64,000 nt of DNA, from the NCBI GenBank assembly GCA_017623615.1, contig JAGAOT010000021.1:1-64000 (forward strand), in the 5' to 3' direction. This DNA comes from Clostridia bacterium. GTDB taxonomy: Bacteria; Bacillota; Clostridia; Oscillospirales; Acutalibacteraceae. Every line of letters begins with the position of its first letter. Position 1 is the stretch's first letter. Under the pieces are notes generated by a model that was given only the letters and a program-made list of their open reading frames with translations, was not told where the DNA came from and made no database searches. This document shows, piece by piece, positions 44,070 through 51,384 of this stretch. The translations under genes and the position numbers were made by a program.

Positions 44070-44924
44070 ACGGAAAAAGAAAATAACATTTTGCCCGAGG
44101 AGGAGCTTGAGCTTATCGGGCAGTTTGCAAGAAAAAAGCTTAACGCGGACGAGCTTTACACTTTTTCGCTTATTCTTTGCGACAACGAGATTGACAGAGA
44201 CAGCGAAAAGTTCACCGTTTCCGCGCTCCATACTCTTGCAAAGCTTTTTGTGGGCAAAACGGGTATTTTTGACCACAACATGAAAAGCAAGGACCAGACG
44301 GCAAGAATCTATGCCGCCGAGGTCATGACCGACCCGCAGCGCAAAACCGCTGACGGCGAGGATTATACCTATATCAAAGCAAAGGCATATATGGTCAGAA
44401 CGGAGAAAAACAAGGACCTTATTGCCGAGATAGATGCGGGTATCAAGAAAGAAACCAGCGTCGGCTGCTGCATAAAGGACATAAGCTGTTCAATCTGCGG
44501 CAGAAACATAAAAACAGAGGGCTGTGAGCATCAGAAAGGCAAGGTTTACGGCGGCAAGCTCTGCTGTTATCTGCTTTCCGAACCTACAGATGCCTATGAA
44601 TGGTCGTTTGTTGCCGTGCCTGCGCAGAAGAATGCGGGCGTTATAAAATCGTTTAATCCCGCTCAGGAAACCGCAAAGCTTGCTGAGTGGGCAAATGAAT
44701 ACAAAAACGAGCTTAAAGCGGATATTATCCGTGCGGCGGCTTCGGTAATACCCGAAATGAAGAGCGCGGCTCTTGACGAAATCTGTGACAGCCTTTCGCT
44801 CGACATGCTTCGCGAAATGAGAAGCGCATTTGACATGAGCGCAAGAAAAAATCTGCCTGTTGTAAGACAGCTTGACTGTAAGAAGGCAGACGGTGAAAAC
44901 GAAAATTCCGAGTATAAAATTTAA
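44070..44924 (+). CDS. Probable prohead protease, non-standard start
   Basis: The frame gives about 285 residues. The N-terminal two thirds match phage prohead proteases: LYTFSLILCDNEIDRDSEKF, KTGIFDHNMKSKDQTARIYA with a candidate catalytic His, and IKKETSVGCCIKD with a candidate catalytic Ser. The C-terminal third is helical and acidic, as a fused scaffold would be. CxxC pairs (SCSICG, GCEHQKG) form a zinc-binding-like insert. No ATG or GTG lies near the AAAGAGG site; ACG at 44070 is 9 bases after it, and TTG at 44091 has none. I read ACG as the start with reserve. Confidence 0.75.
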   Translation, partial: TEKENNILPEEELELIGQFARKKLNADELYTFSLILCDNEIDRDSEKFTVSALHTLAKLFVGKTGIFDHNMKSKDQTARIYAAEVMTDPQRKTADGEDYTYIKAKAYMVRTEKNKDLIAEIDAGIKKETSVGCCIKDISCSICGRNIKTEGCEHQKGKVYGGKLCCYLLSEPTDAYEWSFVAVPAQKNAGVIKSFNPAQETAKLAEWANEYKNELKADIIRAAASVIPEMKSAALDEICDSLSLDMLREMRSAFDMSARKNLPVVRQLDCKKADGENENSEYKI

Positions 44925-44937
44925 GGAGGATTTTATT

Positions 44938-45276
44938 ATGTCAGTATCATTCGGCGGTTTTAATTCAAACACCGCAACATTCAAAACAGCGGCAGACCTT
45001 GAAAACGGCTGCCCCGTTAAAATCAGCGAATCAAACACGGTTGAAGCCTGCGCAAACGGCGAGGCATTCTGCGGCATTGCGGCGGGCAGCGATAACGGCT
45101 ATGCTTCCGTTCAGCTCATCGGCGCGGTGACTGCTGTATATTCCGGCAGCGCGCCCGCAGTCGGTTATTCAAAGCTTGCTTCCGACGGCGCAGGAGTCAA
45201 GGCATCGGACAGCGGCAGAGAATACCTTGTTCTTGCTGTTGACGAAGCGGCATCAACAGTTACGTTTTTGATGTAA
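44938..45276 (+). CDS. Capsid decoration-like protein
   Basis: The 112-residue protein begins MSVSFGGFNSNTATFKTAAD and is beta-rich (CGIAAGSDNGYASVQLIGAV, REYLVLAVDEAASTVTF). Small proteins of this size and character between protease and capsid genes usually stud the outside of HK97-fold capsids. The ATG at 44938 has AAGGAGG 8 bases before it. Identification rests mostly on position. Confidence 0.65.
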   Translation: MSVSFGGFNSNTATFKTAADLENGCPVKISESNTVEACANGEAFCGIAAGSDNGYASVQLIGAVTAVYSGSAPAVGYSKLASDGAGVKASDSGREYLVLAVDEAASTVTFLM

Positions 45277-45293
45277 GAAAGGAGTAATCACAC

Positions 45294-46298
45294 ATGGCTA
45301 ATTATGACAATATAAAGCTTGAAAAGGGGCTCTATGCCTCAGGTAATTTCACAAAGGCTCTTGAAAGCCTTGACCCTGCGGAAAATTATAAGGGCACTTC
45401 GCTTGAAGGGCTTGACGCATATCAGCGCCAGCTCAAACGCTTCGGCATCAAGGTAGGCGGCAGCAACAGCGACGTTGTTGACAAGTTTTTCAAGAGCTCC
45501 GACAGCGCGGTGCTTTTCCCCGAATATGTTTCGAGAGCGGTCAGACAGGGTCTTGAGCAGGCGGATATCCTGCCCGGCATCATTGCTTCAACAACCGTGA
45601 TTGACGGCATGGACTACCGCTCCATTACTTCAATCCCCTCCGAGGACGAAAAGGAGCTTAAGGTGGTCAGAGAGGGTGCGTTTATCCCTGAAACCAACAT
45701 CCGCACAAAAGAAAATCTTGTGAAGCTTAAAAAGAGAGGCAGAAGCCTTGTTGCTTCATATGAAGCGATAAGATTTCAGCGTCTTGACCTTTTCACCGTA
45801 ACTCTTCGCCAGATTGGTGCATACATTGCCAGAACGCTTCTCAAGGATGCCATTGCGGTTATTGTTAACGGCGACGGCGCGGATAACGCGGCGCAGATTG
45901 TTGAATGCGAAAACGCAGGCACACTTACATATTCCGACCTTGTCAACTTCTGGAACGGCTTTGACCCCTATGAGCTTAACACAATCATTGCCGAGCCCGA
46001 GGTTATGGCAAAGATGCTCAACATGGAGCAGTTCAGGGATGCTGCTGCGGGTCTTAATTTCCACGGCAAGGGCGAAATGGTAACACCTCTCGGCGCAAAG
46101 CTCCTCAAATCAAACGCTGTCGGTCAGGGCACTCTCATCGGTCTTGATAAGTCTGCGGCTCTCGAAATGGTTAAGGCGGGCGATGTTATGACGGAATATG
46201 ACAAGCTCATTGACCGCCAGCTTGAACGCGCCGTTATCAGCTGCACCGCAGGTTTTGCAAAAATCTTTGACGGCGCATCAAAGGTGCTTTCCGTTTAA
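45294..46298 (+). CDS. Phage major capsid protein, HK97-like
   Basis: The 334-residue protein has a helical N-terminal arm (ENYKGTSLEGLDAYQRQLKR) and then an HK97-like core. RQGLEQADILPGIIASTTVI lies near 85, FIPETNIRTKENLVKLKKRG near 130, DAIAVIVNGDG near 190 and EPEVMAKMLNM near 230. It ends in ERAVISCTAGFAKIFDGA. It would self-assemble into an icosahedral head. The ribosome binding site AAAGGAG is present, and the frame is complete. Confidence 0.88.
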   Translation: MANYDNIKLEKGLYASGNFTKALESLDPAENYKGTSLEGLDAYQRQLKRFGIKVGGSNSDVVDKFFKSSDSAVLFPEYVSRAVRQGLEQADILPGIIASTTVIDGMDYRSITSIPSEDEKELKVVREGAFIPETNIRTKENLVKLKKRGRSLVASYEAIRFQRLDLFTVTLRQIGAYIARTLLKDAIAVIVNGDGADNAAQIVECENAGTLTYSDLVNFWNGFDPYELNTIIAEPEVMAKMLNMEQFRDAAAGLNFHGKGEMVTPLGAKLLKSNAVGQGTLIGLDKSAALEMVKAGDVMTEYDKLIDRQLERAVISCTAGFAKIFDGASKVLSV

Positions 46299-46311
46299 CG
46301 GAGGGATTGCT

Positions 46312-46677
46312 TTGATTGACAGCTGGAATGTTCTTGAAGCATTAAAAAGAAACTATTCACCCGAAGGCTCCGACGAGGAGCTGATGCCCATGTGCTCCGC
46401 CGCCGCGGCGGAGCTTGCGGCAAGGGTCAGAGCAAATGCAGATTGCACGGATATCCGCTTAATCAATGCCGCGGCGGCTTCGGTTAACTATCGCCTATGC
46501 GTAAAAAAGATGAACACGGATGAAAACGTAACGTCATTCAAAGCGGGTGATGTGACCGTCAGCATTTCTCCCTCCGCGCTCATTGACAGAGCGGAGAAAG
46601 AGAAAAGCGAGGCAATGCTTGCCGCGCTTCCGCTTCTTAATGACGATGAGTTTGTTTTCAGGCAGGTGAGCATATGA
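46312..46677 (+). CDS. Phage head-tail connector-like protein
   Basis: The 121-residue protein is mostly helical (SWNVLEALKRNYSPEG, AAAAELAARVRANADC) with a short beta part. Size, helix content and position right after the capsid gene suit a gp6/gp15-type connector. It starts with TTG at 46312, after GGAGGGA; no ATG is available. Its stop overlaps the next start. Assigned mainly by order. Confidence 0.6.
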   Translation: MIDSWNVLEALKRNYSPEGSDEELMPMCSAAAAELAARVRANADCTDIRLINAAAASVNYRLCVKKMNTDENVTSFKAGDVTVSISPSALIDRAEKEKSEAMLAALPLLNDDEFVFRQVSI

Positions 46678-47009
46678 ATGTTGCATCTGTTTTTGAAAGC
46701 TACGGCAGACCCGCGGAATTTTCGTCAAAGGACGGAGAAACTCTCAAAGAAATGCGTGCATTTATCAGCCCGCTCCGATATAAAAATAAAATGTATCTTT
46801 ACGGTGTTAATACCGAAATCGGTTACAATTCGCAGGGGCATTATCTTTATATCGGACCGCCCGACCCCGATTTGACCTTGGCGCAGGACGGCGAATATAT
46901 AAGCTGTATGGGCGAAAAATACAGAATTGACAGAGCCGAAAAGGTTTATAAAGGCGAAGATGTGTTCTATATCTGGGCGATAATCAGAGTTATTGTTGAA
47001 ACGGAATGA
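46674..47009 (+). CDS. Phage head-closure-like protein
   Basis: The 111-residue beta-rich protein (AFISPLRYKNKMYLYGV, EYISCMGEKYRIDRAEKVYK) resembles small head-closure or stopper proteins. The start overlaps the upstream stop in ATGA, after CAGGTGAGC. Assigned by size, fold character and gene order. Confidence 0.55.
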   Translation: MNVASVFESYGRPAEFSSKDGETLKEMRAFISPLRYKNKMYLYGVNTEIGYNSQGHYLYIGPPDPDLTLAQDGEYISCMGEKYRIDRAEKVYKGEDVFYIWAIIRVIVETE

Positions 47010-47020
47010 GGTGTTGAAAA

Positions 47021-47863
47021 TTGAGCGAAATAAGCGCGCTCCCCGCAAGCATAGTTGAATGGCTGAAAGGCCGCGAGGAGCTTACATATATTAAATTCTT
47101 AACAGAATATCCCGCAATAAAAAAGGCTGTTCCGCTAAAGCATACAACCGTTGCAGTCGGCATTGAAAGCATGGAGATTGTTGATTCTTTTACGGAAAAT
47201 GATGAGGGTGTTCTGGTTGAAAATGAATATTGCAGGCAGGCAAAAATAAAATTGAGGCTGTCTATTCATGCGCCGTATTCATCCGGCGGCGAGGCGTGCC
47301 ATTCGGCATTCACGGATATAATCGACTGCCTGACCTTTGCATCGGGCTTGGATATTCTGACATCGGGCTGTGACAGCATTGTTTCCGACAGAGATACCGA
47401 TGCTTTTGTGCTCAGCGCATGGGCAACGGTTAACGCTTCGCTCTGCCCCGCATCCAGCTCAAGCCTTGATTTTCCGTCATTTTTCAGCAAGGAGCATCTG
47501 TGTGCTTCGCATATAAACGATGAAAACATTCATCTGTCGGCAGCACAGCAGACATATCTTAACACCCCGTTTGAAAGCGGAACATATTTCGGCACGGGCG
47601 ACAGCAGTAAAAGCATTTCTCTGGGCTTTCAGCCGAGCGTTGTTATTGTTGTTGCAAGAGGCTTGCCGCTGATGTATGTTAACCATGCCGCGGGAGCGAA
47701 TTATGCTTTGGCGGCGGTGGGAATGCGAGGAGGCGAAACTCTCGGCATAGAGCTGACAACCACGGGCTTCAAGGTCAGAAACTCCGATTCCGACCCGGTG
47801 CGAAGCTGTTATCCGCGCCTTAACGAATTGGGTACAACATACTTTTATGTAGCGTTCAGGTAA
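47021..47863 (+). CDS. Tail-terminator-like protein fused to an appendage-like domain
   Basis: The 280-residue protein has two parts. Residues 1-170 (VEWLKGREELTYIKFLTEYP, AKIKLRLSIHAPYSSGGEAC) look like a neck or tail-completion protein. Residues about 180-280 (FESGTYFGTGDSSKSISLGF, PSVVIVVARGLP) resemble the end domain of phage tail fibres or surface appendages. The start is TTG at 47021 with GAGGTG 7 bases before. It is the last gene of the module; nothing tail-like follows. Confidence 0.55.
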   Translation: MSEISALPASIVEWLKGREELTYIKFLTEYPAIKKAVPLKHTTVAVGIESMEIVDSFTENDEGVLVENEYCRQAKIKLRLSIHAPYSSGGEACHSAFTDIIDCLTFASGLDILTSGCDSIVSDRDTDAFVLSAWATVNASLCPASSSSLDFPSFFSKEHLCASHINDENIHLSAAQQTYLNTPFESGTYFGTGDSSKSISLGFQPSVVIVVARGLPLMYVNHAAGANYALAAVGMRGGETLGIELTTTGFKVRNSDSDPVRSCYPRLNELGTTYFYVAFR

Positions 47864-47871
47864 AAAAAGAA

Positions 47872-47893
47872 ACAGTTGTCCAAGAACAACTGT
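47872..47893 (-). terminator. Hairpin closing the phage module
   Basis: ACAGTTGT (47872-47879) pairs with ACAACTGT (47886-47893). The T run is on the minus strand (47868-47862), so it best stops transcripts coming from the toxin locus. Confidence 0.65.
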
Positions 47894-47941
47894 AAAAACA
47901 TACGATATAAAACGAAAAATACAAAAAAGTCACAATTTTCG

Positions 47942-47970
47942 TTGACAAAACATGATAGCATCGCTATAAT
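47942..47970 (+). promoter_or_regulatory. Consensus promoter of the antitoxin-like RNA
   Basis: TTGACA (47942-47947) and TATAAT (47965-47970) with a 17-base spacer: an exact sigma-A consensus with no open frame behind it. Confidence 0.85.
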
Positions 47971-47976
47971 AAAGGT

Positions 47977-48085
47977 GTGGAAAACCGAACGGTTGCCACA
48001 GATACAAGTTTGTTCACGTTATTGAGGTTAAACCTCAAAAATTAGTGAGTCGCCTGTTGCAGCAGACGGCTCACTTTTCATTTTT
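47977..48085 (+). ncRNA. Candidate type I antitoxin RNA
   Basis: The predicted transcript starts at G47977, six bases after the -10 box, and runs about 109 bases to a terminator. It opens with the hairpin GTGG-AA-AACCG-AA-CGGTT-G-CCAC (47977-47999). AGATACAAGT comes next, then the palindrome TTGAGGTTAAACCTCAA. The terminator stem overlaps the 3' end of the convergent toxin message. AGATACAA recurs as a direct repeat at 48271-48278 inside the toxin message region, so the two RNAs are complementary there. There is no ribosome binding site or frame of note. Confidence 0.7.
48036..48085. terminator. Shared bidirectional terminator of the toxin-antitoxin locus
   Basis: GTGAGTCG..CTG (48045-48056) pairs with CAG.CGGCTCAC (48063-48074). 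TTTTCATTTTT follows on the plus strand and TAATTTTT on the minus strand. The toxin stop codon lies at the foot of the stem. Confidence 0.85.
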
Positions 48086-48166
48086 GTTGGTTATTAAGTA
48101 AGCATAGACTGCAAACGCAAGTCCAAATATGCTACATAAACTACCTATAAAAGATAAAGCGTCCAT
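48071..48166 (-). CDS. 31-residue hydrophobic peptide, candidate type I toxin
   Basis: The frame encodes MDALSFIGSLCSIFGLAFAV followed by YAYLITNKNEK: one membrane helix (about residues 3-24) with a charged C-terminal tail. GGGAGG lies 7 bases before the ATG. It has its own consensus promoter about 140 bases upstream and ends in the shared terminator. Size, helix and tail match membrane-damaging toxins of type I systems such as Fst or TxpA in general character, not in sequence. A phage-derived or chromosomal stabilising role is possible. Alternative: a small membrane regulator. Confidence 0.72.
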   Translation of the reverse strand: MDALSFIGSLCSIFGLAFAVYAYLITNKNEK

Positions 48167-48304
48167 GTATCAGCCTCCCTTCGAGAAATCCCGTGAGAGC
48201 TATACATTCGCCTCCGTTCCGCTCTCGCGGGTGACAGAGGCAACCGTCTTTAACCGCCAACCGTCCATGAAGATACAAAGTCGCCATTGACGGCGGTTTT
48301 CCAC
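48167..48304 (-). other. Structured 5' leader of the toxin message
   Basis: The predicted message starts at 48304 with GTGGAAAACCG, the same 11 bases that start the antisense-type RNA. The stem AACCGCC/GGCGGTT (48298-48292 with 48258-48252) and the stem CCCGCGAGAGC/GCTCTCACGGG (48231-48221 with 48200-48190) follow. A long folded leader is usual for type I toxin messages, which are kept untranslated until processed. No protein frame is seen here. Confidence 0.6.
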
Positions 48305-48310
48305 ATGAAT

Positions 48311-48338
48311 ATTATAACAAAACATCAAATATTGTCAA
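48311..48338 (-). promoter_or_regulatory. Consensus promoter of the toxin message
   Basis: On the minus strand TTGACA (48338-48333) and TATAAT (48316-48311) with a 16-base spacer. Confidence 0.82.
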
Positions 48339-48376
48339 TATAAGAATAATCAAGCGGAATGCTGTCGAAAAAGCAA

Positions 48377-48406
48377 AATCCCCTCCGTCAATCGGCGGAG
48401 GGGATT
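48377..48406 (-). terminator. Terminator of the ChbG-like gene group
   Basis: AATCCCCTCCG pairs perfectly with CGGAGGGGATT; on the minus strand TTTGCTTTTT follows. Confidence 0.9.
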
Positions 48407-48421
48407 AGCTTTGTATATTCC

Positions 48422-49321
48422 TTATTTCTTCATTGCCGCAAGGTCACGGTAGTTGATAAGCTTGATTCCGTGAGCTTCGATGTGCTGCTTTGTTTTGGGG
48501 TCTTTCATGATTTGATATTCCCAAACTCTGCGGTTCCATGCGCCCGTTGTGCCCTTAAGGTCATCGGTTTCGATTGAGGGGTGGAGATAGGTTTCGGTGA
48601 TGCCGTCGGGAATGTTGGCGTAAAGGTCATAGAGATATTCCTTGAAGTTTTCATAGCTTTCATCCTGCGGGCCGCCCCACTCGTTGGGAATAAGGTAATC
48701 GGGGATTGCAACTTTGTTGGCGTTTGCGAAAGCAACTATTTTGCCGAATACCATGTCAATGAGGCTCTTGTCAACGTTGATATCAAGCATGGAATTGCCG
48801 AGCATTGCATCGGTCATGTTGCCGGGCATGCGGAAAGGCAGACCGTATTCGCCTGCAAGGGAAAGGGTGAGCTGAAGAAGCTCAAATCTTCCGGTTTCGA
48901 TGCCGTAGAGCGAGCCCATGTGGTTGTCAAGGTGAGAGGGATTTACAAGACCGAGCTTTTTGCAGCGCTCAATCTGCGCTCTGATTTCGCCCTCAACCTC
49001 GTCAATATCAACATTCTTTTCAACCTGGTCGCTTTCATGCCACATGAAGCCCTCTTCGTCGCGAAGAGAATCCGTGTTGCTTGTGTTGACGGGTGCCCAG
49101 CGGTATTTTGACCATTCGCTGGTGAGAGTGAGGTGAACGCCGATTGCAAGCTCGGGGTTTTCGCCCGCGAATTTACAAGCTTCGGGTGCCCATGCACAGG
49201 GAGCCATGATGGTTGATGATGTGAGTGCGCTTTCGGGAGTTTTGAGAAGCTCCATAACAGCAAGGTTTGCGCCGCGGCACATGCCGAAATCGTCTGCATT
49301 GATAATGAGATATCTGTCCAT
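48422..49321 (-). CDS. ChbG/YdjC-family carbohydrate deacetylase
   Basis: The 299-residue protein has the YdjC motifs: NADDFG (residues 8-13), GVHLTLT with His63, and HLDNHMG with His130 and His134. These supply the metal site. ChbG removes acetyl groups from chito-oligosaccharides; relatives act on other N-acetylated sugars. There is no signal peptide, so it acts on imported sugars. It lies 13 bases downstream of a GH92 mannosidase, which suggests joint use of N-glycan-like or mannose/GlcNAc-containing material. Confidence 0.9.
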   Translation of the reverse strand: MDRYLIINADDFGMCRGANLAVMELLKTPESALTSSTIMAPCAWAPEACKFAGENPELAIGVHLTLTSEWSKYRWAPVNTSNTDSLRDEEGFMWHESDQVEKNVDIDEVEGEIRAQIERCKKLGLVNPSHLDNHMGSLYGIETGRFELLQLTLSLAGEYGLPFRMPGNMTDAMLGNSMLDINVDKSLIDMVFGKIVAFANANKVAIPDYLIPNEWGGPQDESYENFKEYLYDLYANIPDGITETYLHPSIETDDLKGTTGAWNRRVWEYQIMKDPKTKQHIEAHGIKLINYRDLAAMKK

Positions 49322-49334
49322 TTTATTTTCTCCT

Positions 49335-51383
49335 TTATATTAAATCTTTGAATTGGATTTTATTGCCGTCAAACTTGTTGACATCAAGCTCTTTTTCGCC
49401 GACAAATGCTTTGTCGACCTGCTTTATGCCCTTTACATATTCGGGTCTGCCGGGGCAGAAGGGATAAAGACCGAGTACGCCGAAAATATACCAAATCGCT
49501 GTTGTGCCGTTATCCTCGTCGCCGGGGAAGCCGTCATCTTCGAATGAGAACAGCTCATCGCAGATTTTCTTTACCCAGTATGCGGTTTTTTCAACGTTGC
49601 CGAGTGCGGAATAGATATAAGGAATATGGAAGCTGGGCTGGTTGTTCATGCCGCATTGACCGAAATCAACCGCTGCCATCTCGGTTATTTCATGGATTTC
49701 GCAGTCATATCCGATGATTTCATAGTGAGGCGGTGCAGCAAACAGCTCGTCGATTTTTTTGATAAGCTTTTCCTTGCCGCCGTAAAGCTCGGCAAGTCCG
49801 TCAATATCGTGAGGTACGGCAAAGGAGTTCTGCCATGCGCTTCCTTCGGTATAGTCTCTTCCCCAGCCGATGGGAGTGAAATCGGGGCGGAATTTGCCGT
49901 TTTTATCCTTTGCGCGCATAAAGCCGGTTTCGGGGTCGAAAAGATTTTTATAGTTGAGTGCACGTTTTCTGTATTCTTTTTCAATGTCGGTTTTGCCGAG
50001 GATTTTTGCAACTTCGGCAATGCACCAGTCACCGTAGGCGGCATCAAGAGTAAGATTAACGGTTTCTTTTTCTTCCTCGTAGGGTACATAACCGAGCTTG
50101 CAGTAGCTCTCTGCGCCGTTTCTGCCGAAGCGTTTGTGAGGTGCGTTTGTTACGGAATGCTTAATCATGCCCTCAAGCGCAATCTCAAGCAAATCGTTGT
50201 CGATGAAGCCCTTTACAGCTCCATCGCAGATAACTGCATCAACAAGGGTGCTCGGCATGCAGCCGCATTCGCCGATTGAAAGCCAGCGTGGCAGCCAGCC
50301 GCTTTCGGTATATTCCATAATGAAAGCGCGGAGCATTTCACGAAGCTCGTCCTTTGCAACAAGAGCAAAGAACGGGTAAACCGTTCTGTAGGTATCCCAG
50401 AAGCCGTTGTCGGTGTATCTTACTCCGTTTCGTATTGAGCCGTCGTGCGGGCAGTAGTGAACGGGATTGCCGTTTTTATCGTATTCATAGCATTTGTGCG
50501 GATAAAGAAACGCTCTGTACATGCAGGAATAGAATGTTTTGAAAAGCTTTTTGTCCTTTGTTTCAATCTTGATTCTTGAAAGGTAGCCTTCCCAGATATT
50601 TTCAGCTTCGTTCTTTATCTGATTGAAAGTCTTGCCCGAAAGCTCCGTTTCGAGGTTGAGCATTGCCTGCTCAAAGCTTATGTATGAGGTGGCGATTTTT
50701 ATTTCGGTTTCTTTGTTTTTGAGAGCAATGTGGATTCCCGCCTTTTTGCCCCTGCACTTTGTTCCGCTTCTGAATTTTTCGCCGCTGCTGACGAGAGTTT
50801 TATCCGCGTCAACGCTTCCGTCGGGAAATTTTACGACAATATAGTTTTTGAATTTAACCGCCTCGCCGCTCATGTGCATGTCGGTTGAAGCGTAAAGAGT
50901 ATTCGTTTTTTCGTTGAATCTGTAGGAGCAGTTGCCTTTGACGGGGAGCACGGAAAGATAATTGCCGCCGTCCTCGTCGAATGTGACTTTAACCGCTGCG
51001 CCGCGTTCTGTGGGAGCGAGTTCAAAATCGCATCTGCTGCGAAGCAGGCGGATTTTGAGATAATAGGGTGAGAGAACGGCATCTTCGGGTCTGAAGCCTG
51101 ACCAGCGTTCTTCGCCGTCTGCACCGCCCATAAGCTTATTTTGCGGCATAAAAATCATTGCGCCGTAGTCAGCAATCCACGGCGAGGGCTGGTGGGTGAG
51201 CCTTATTCCTTCCAAGCTGCGGCTGTCGGGGTGGTAATACCATCTGACATTGTTTTCAACGGTCTGAGGAGCAAATGCCGCCATGCCGAAAGGAAGCTGA
51301 ACAAGGGGCAGGGTGTTGCCGTTTGAATAACGGTGAACGGATTTGCTGCCCTGCTTGGTGTTGACATAATTGCAGTATTTCAT
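49335..51383 (-). CDS. Glycoside hydrolase family 92 alpha-mannosidase
   Basis: The 682-residue protein has the GH92 plan. The N-terminal beta-sandwich contains SNGNTLPLVQLPFGMAAFAP, and the (alpha/alpha)6 domain has TDNGFWDTYRTVYPFF near 325. The GN/GDEDxG...AWY motif reads FPGDEDNGTTAIWYIFG near residue 615, followed by GLYPFCPGRPEY. GH92 enzymes are Ca2+-dependent exo-alpha-mannosidases. Most are secreted; this one has no signal peptide and should be cytoplasmic. The ATG has AGGAGG 6 bases before it. Co-transcribed with the ChbG-like gene. Confidence 0.92.
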   Translation of the reverse strand: MKYCNYVNTKQGSKSVHRYSNGNTLPLVQLPFGMAAFAPQTVENNVRWYYHPDSRSLEGIRLTHQPSPWIADYGAMIFMPQNKLMGGADGEERWSGFRPEDAVLSPYYLKIRLLRSRCDFELAPTERGAAVKVTFDEDGGNYLSVLPVKGNCSYRFNEKTNTLYASTDMHMSGEAVKFKNYIVVKFPDGSVDADKTLVSSGEKFRSGTKCRGKKAGIHIALKNKETEIKIATSYISFEQAMLNLETELSGKTFNQIKNEAENIWEGYLSRIKIETKDKKLFKTFYSCMYRAFLYPHKCYEYDKNGNPVHYCPHDGSIRNGVRYTDNGFWDTYRTVYPFFALVAKDELREMLRAFIMEYTESGWLPRWLSIGECGCMPSTLVDAVICDGAVKGFIDNDLLEIALEGMIKHSVTNAPHKRFGRNGAESYCKLGYVPYEEEKETVNLTLDAAYGDWCIAEVAKILGKTDIEKEYRKRALNYKNLFDPETGFMRAKDKNGKFRPDFTPIGWGRDYTEGSAWQNSFAVPHDIDGLAELYGGKEKLIKKIDELFAAPPHYEIIGYDCEIHEITEMAAVDFGQCGMNNQPSFHIPYIYSALGNVEKTAYWVKKICDELFSFEDDGFPGDEDNGTTAIWYIFGVLGLYPFCPGRPEYVKGIKQVDKAFVGEKELDVNKFDGNKIQFKDLI

Positions 51384-51384
51384 T

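Larger units (their letters stand above)
41183..47863 (+). mobile_element. Phage head-and-packaging module, nine genes, no tail or integrase
   Basis: Nine tightly packed plus-strand genes (gaps under 20 bases, several overlaps) encode small and large terminase, portal, prohead protease, capsid decoration, major capsid protein and three connector-type proteins. All frames are intact. Integrase, repressor, replication, tape measure, tail fibre, holin and endolysin genes are all absent, and both flanks are ordinary chromosome genes. It is a prophage remnant, a domesticated capsid cassette, or part of a satellite that borrows tails. Confidence 0.85.

Noticed and set aside
48071..48166. Reading the 31-residue peptide as a holin of the phage module
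   Set aside because: It is on the opposite strand, separated by a terminator, has its own promoter, is shorter than holins and no endolysin is present.
41070..48420. Attachment-site direct repeats bounding the phage module
   Set aside because: I compared the flanks by eye and found no convincing repeat; no tRNA lies at either edge.
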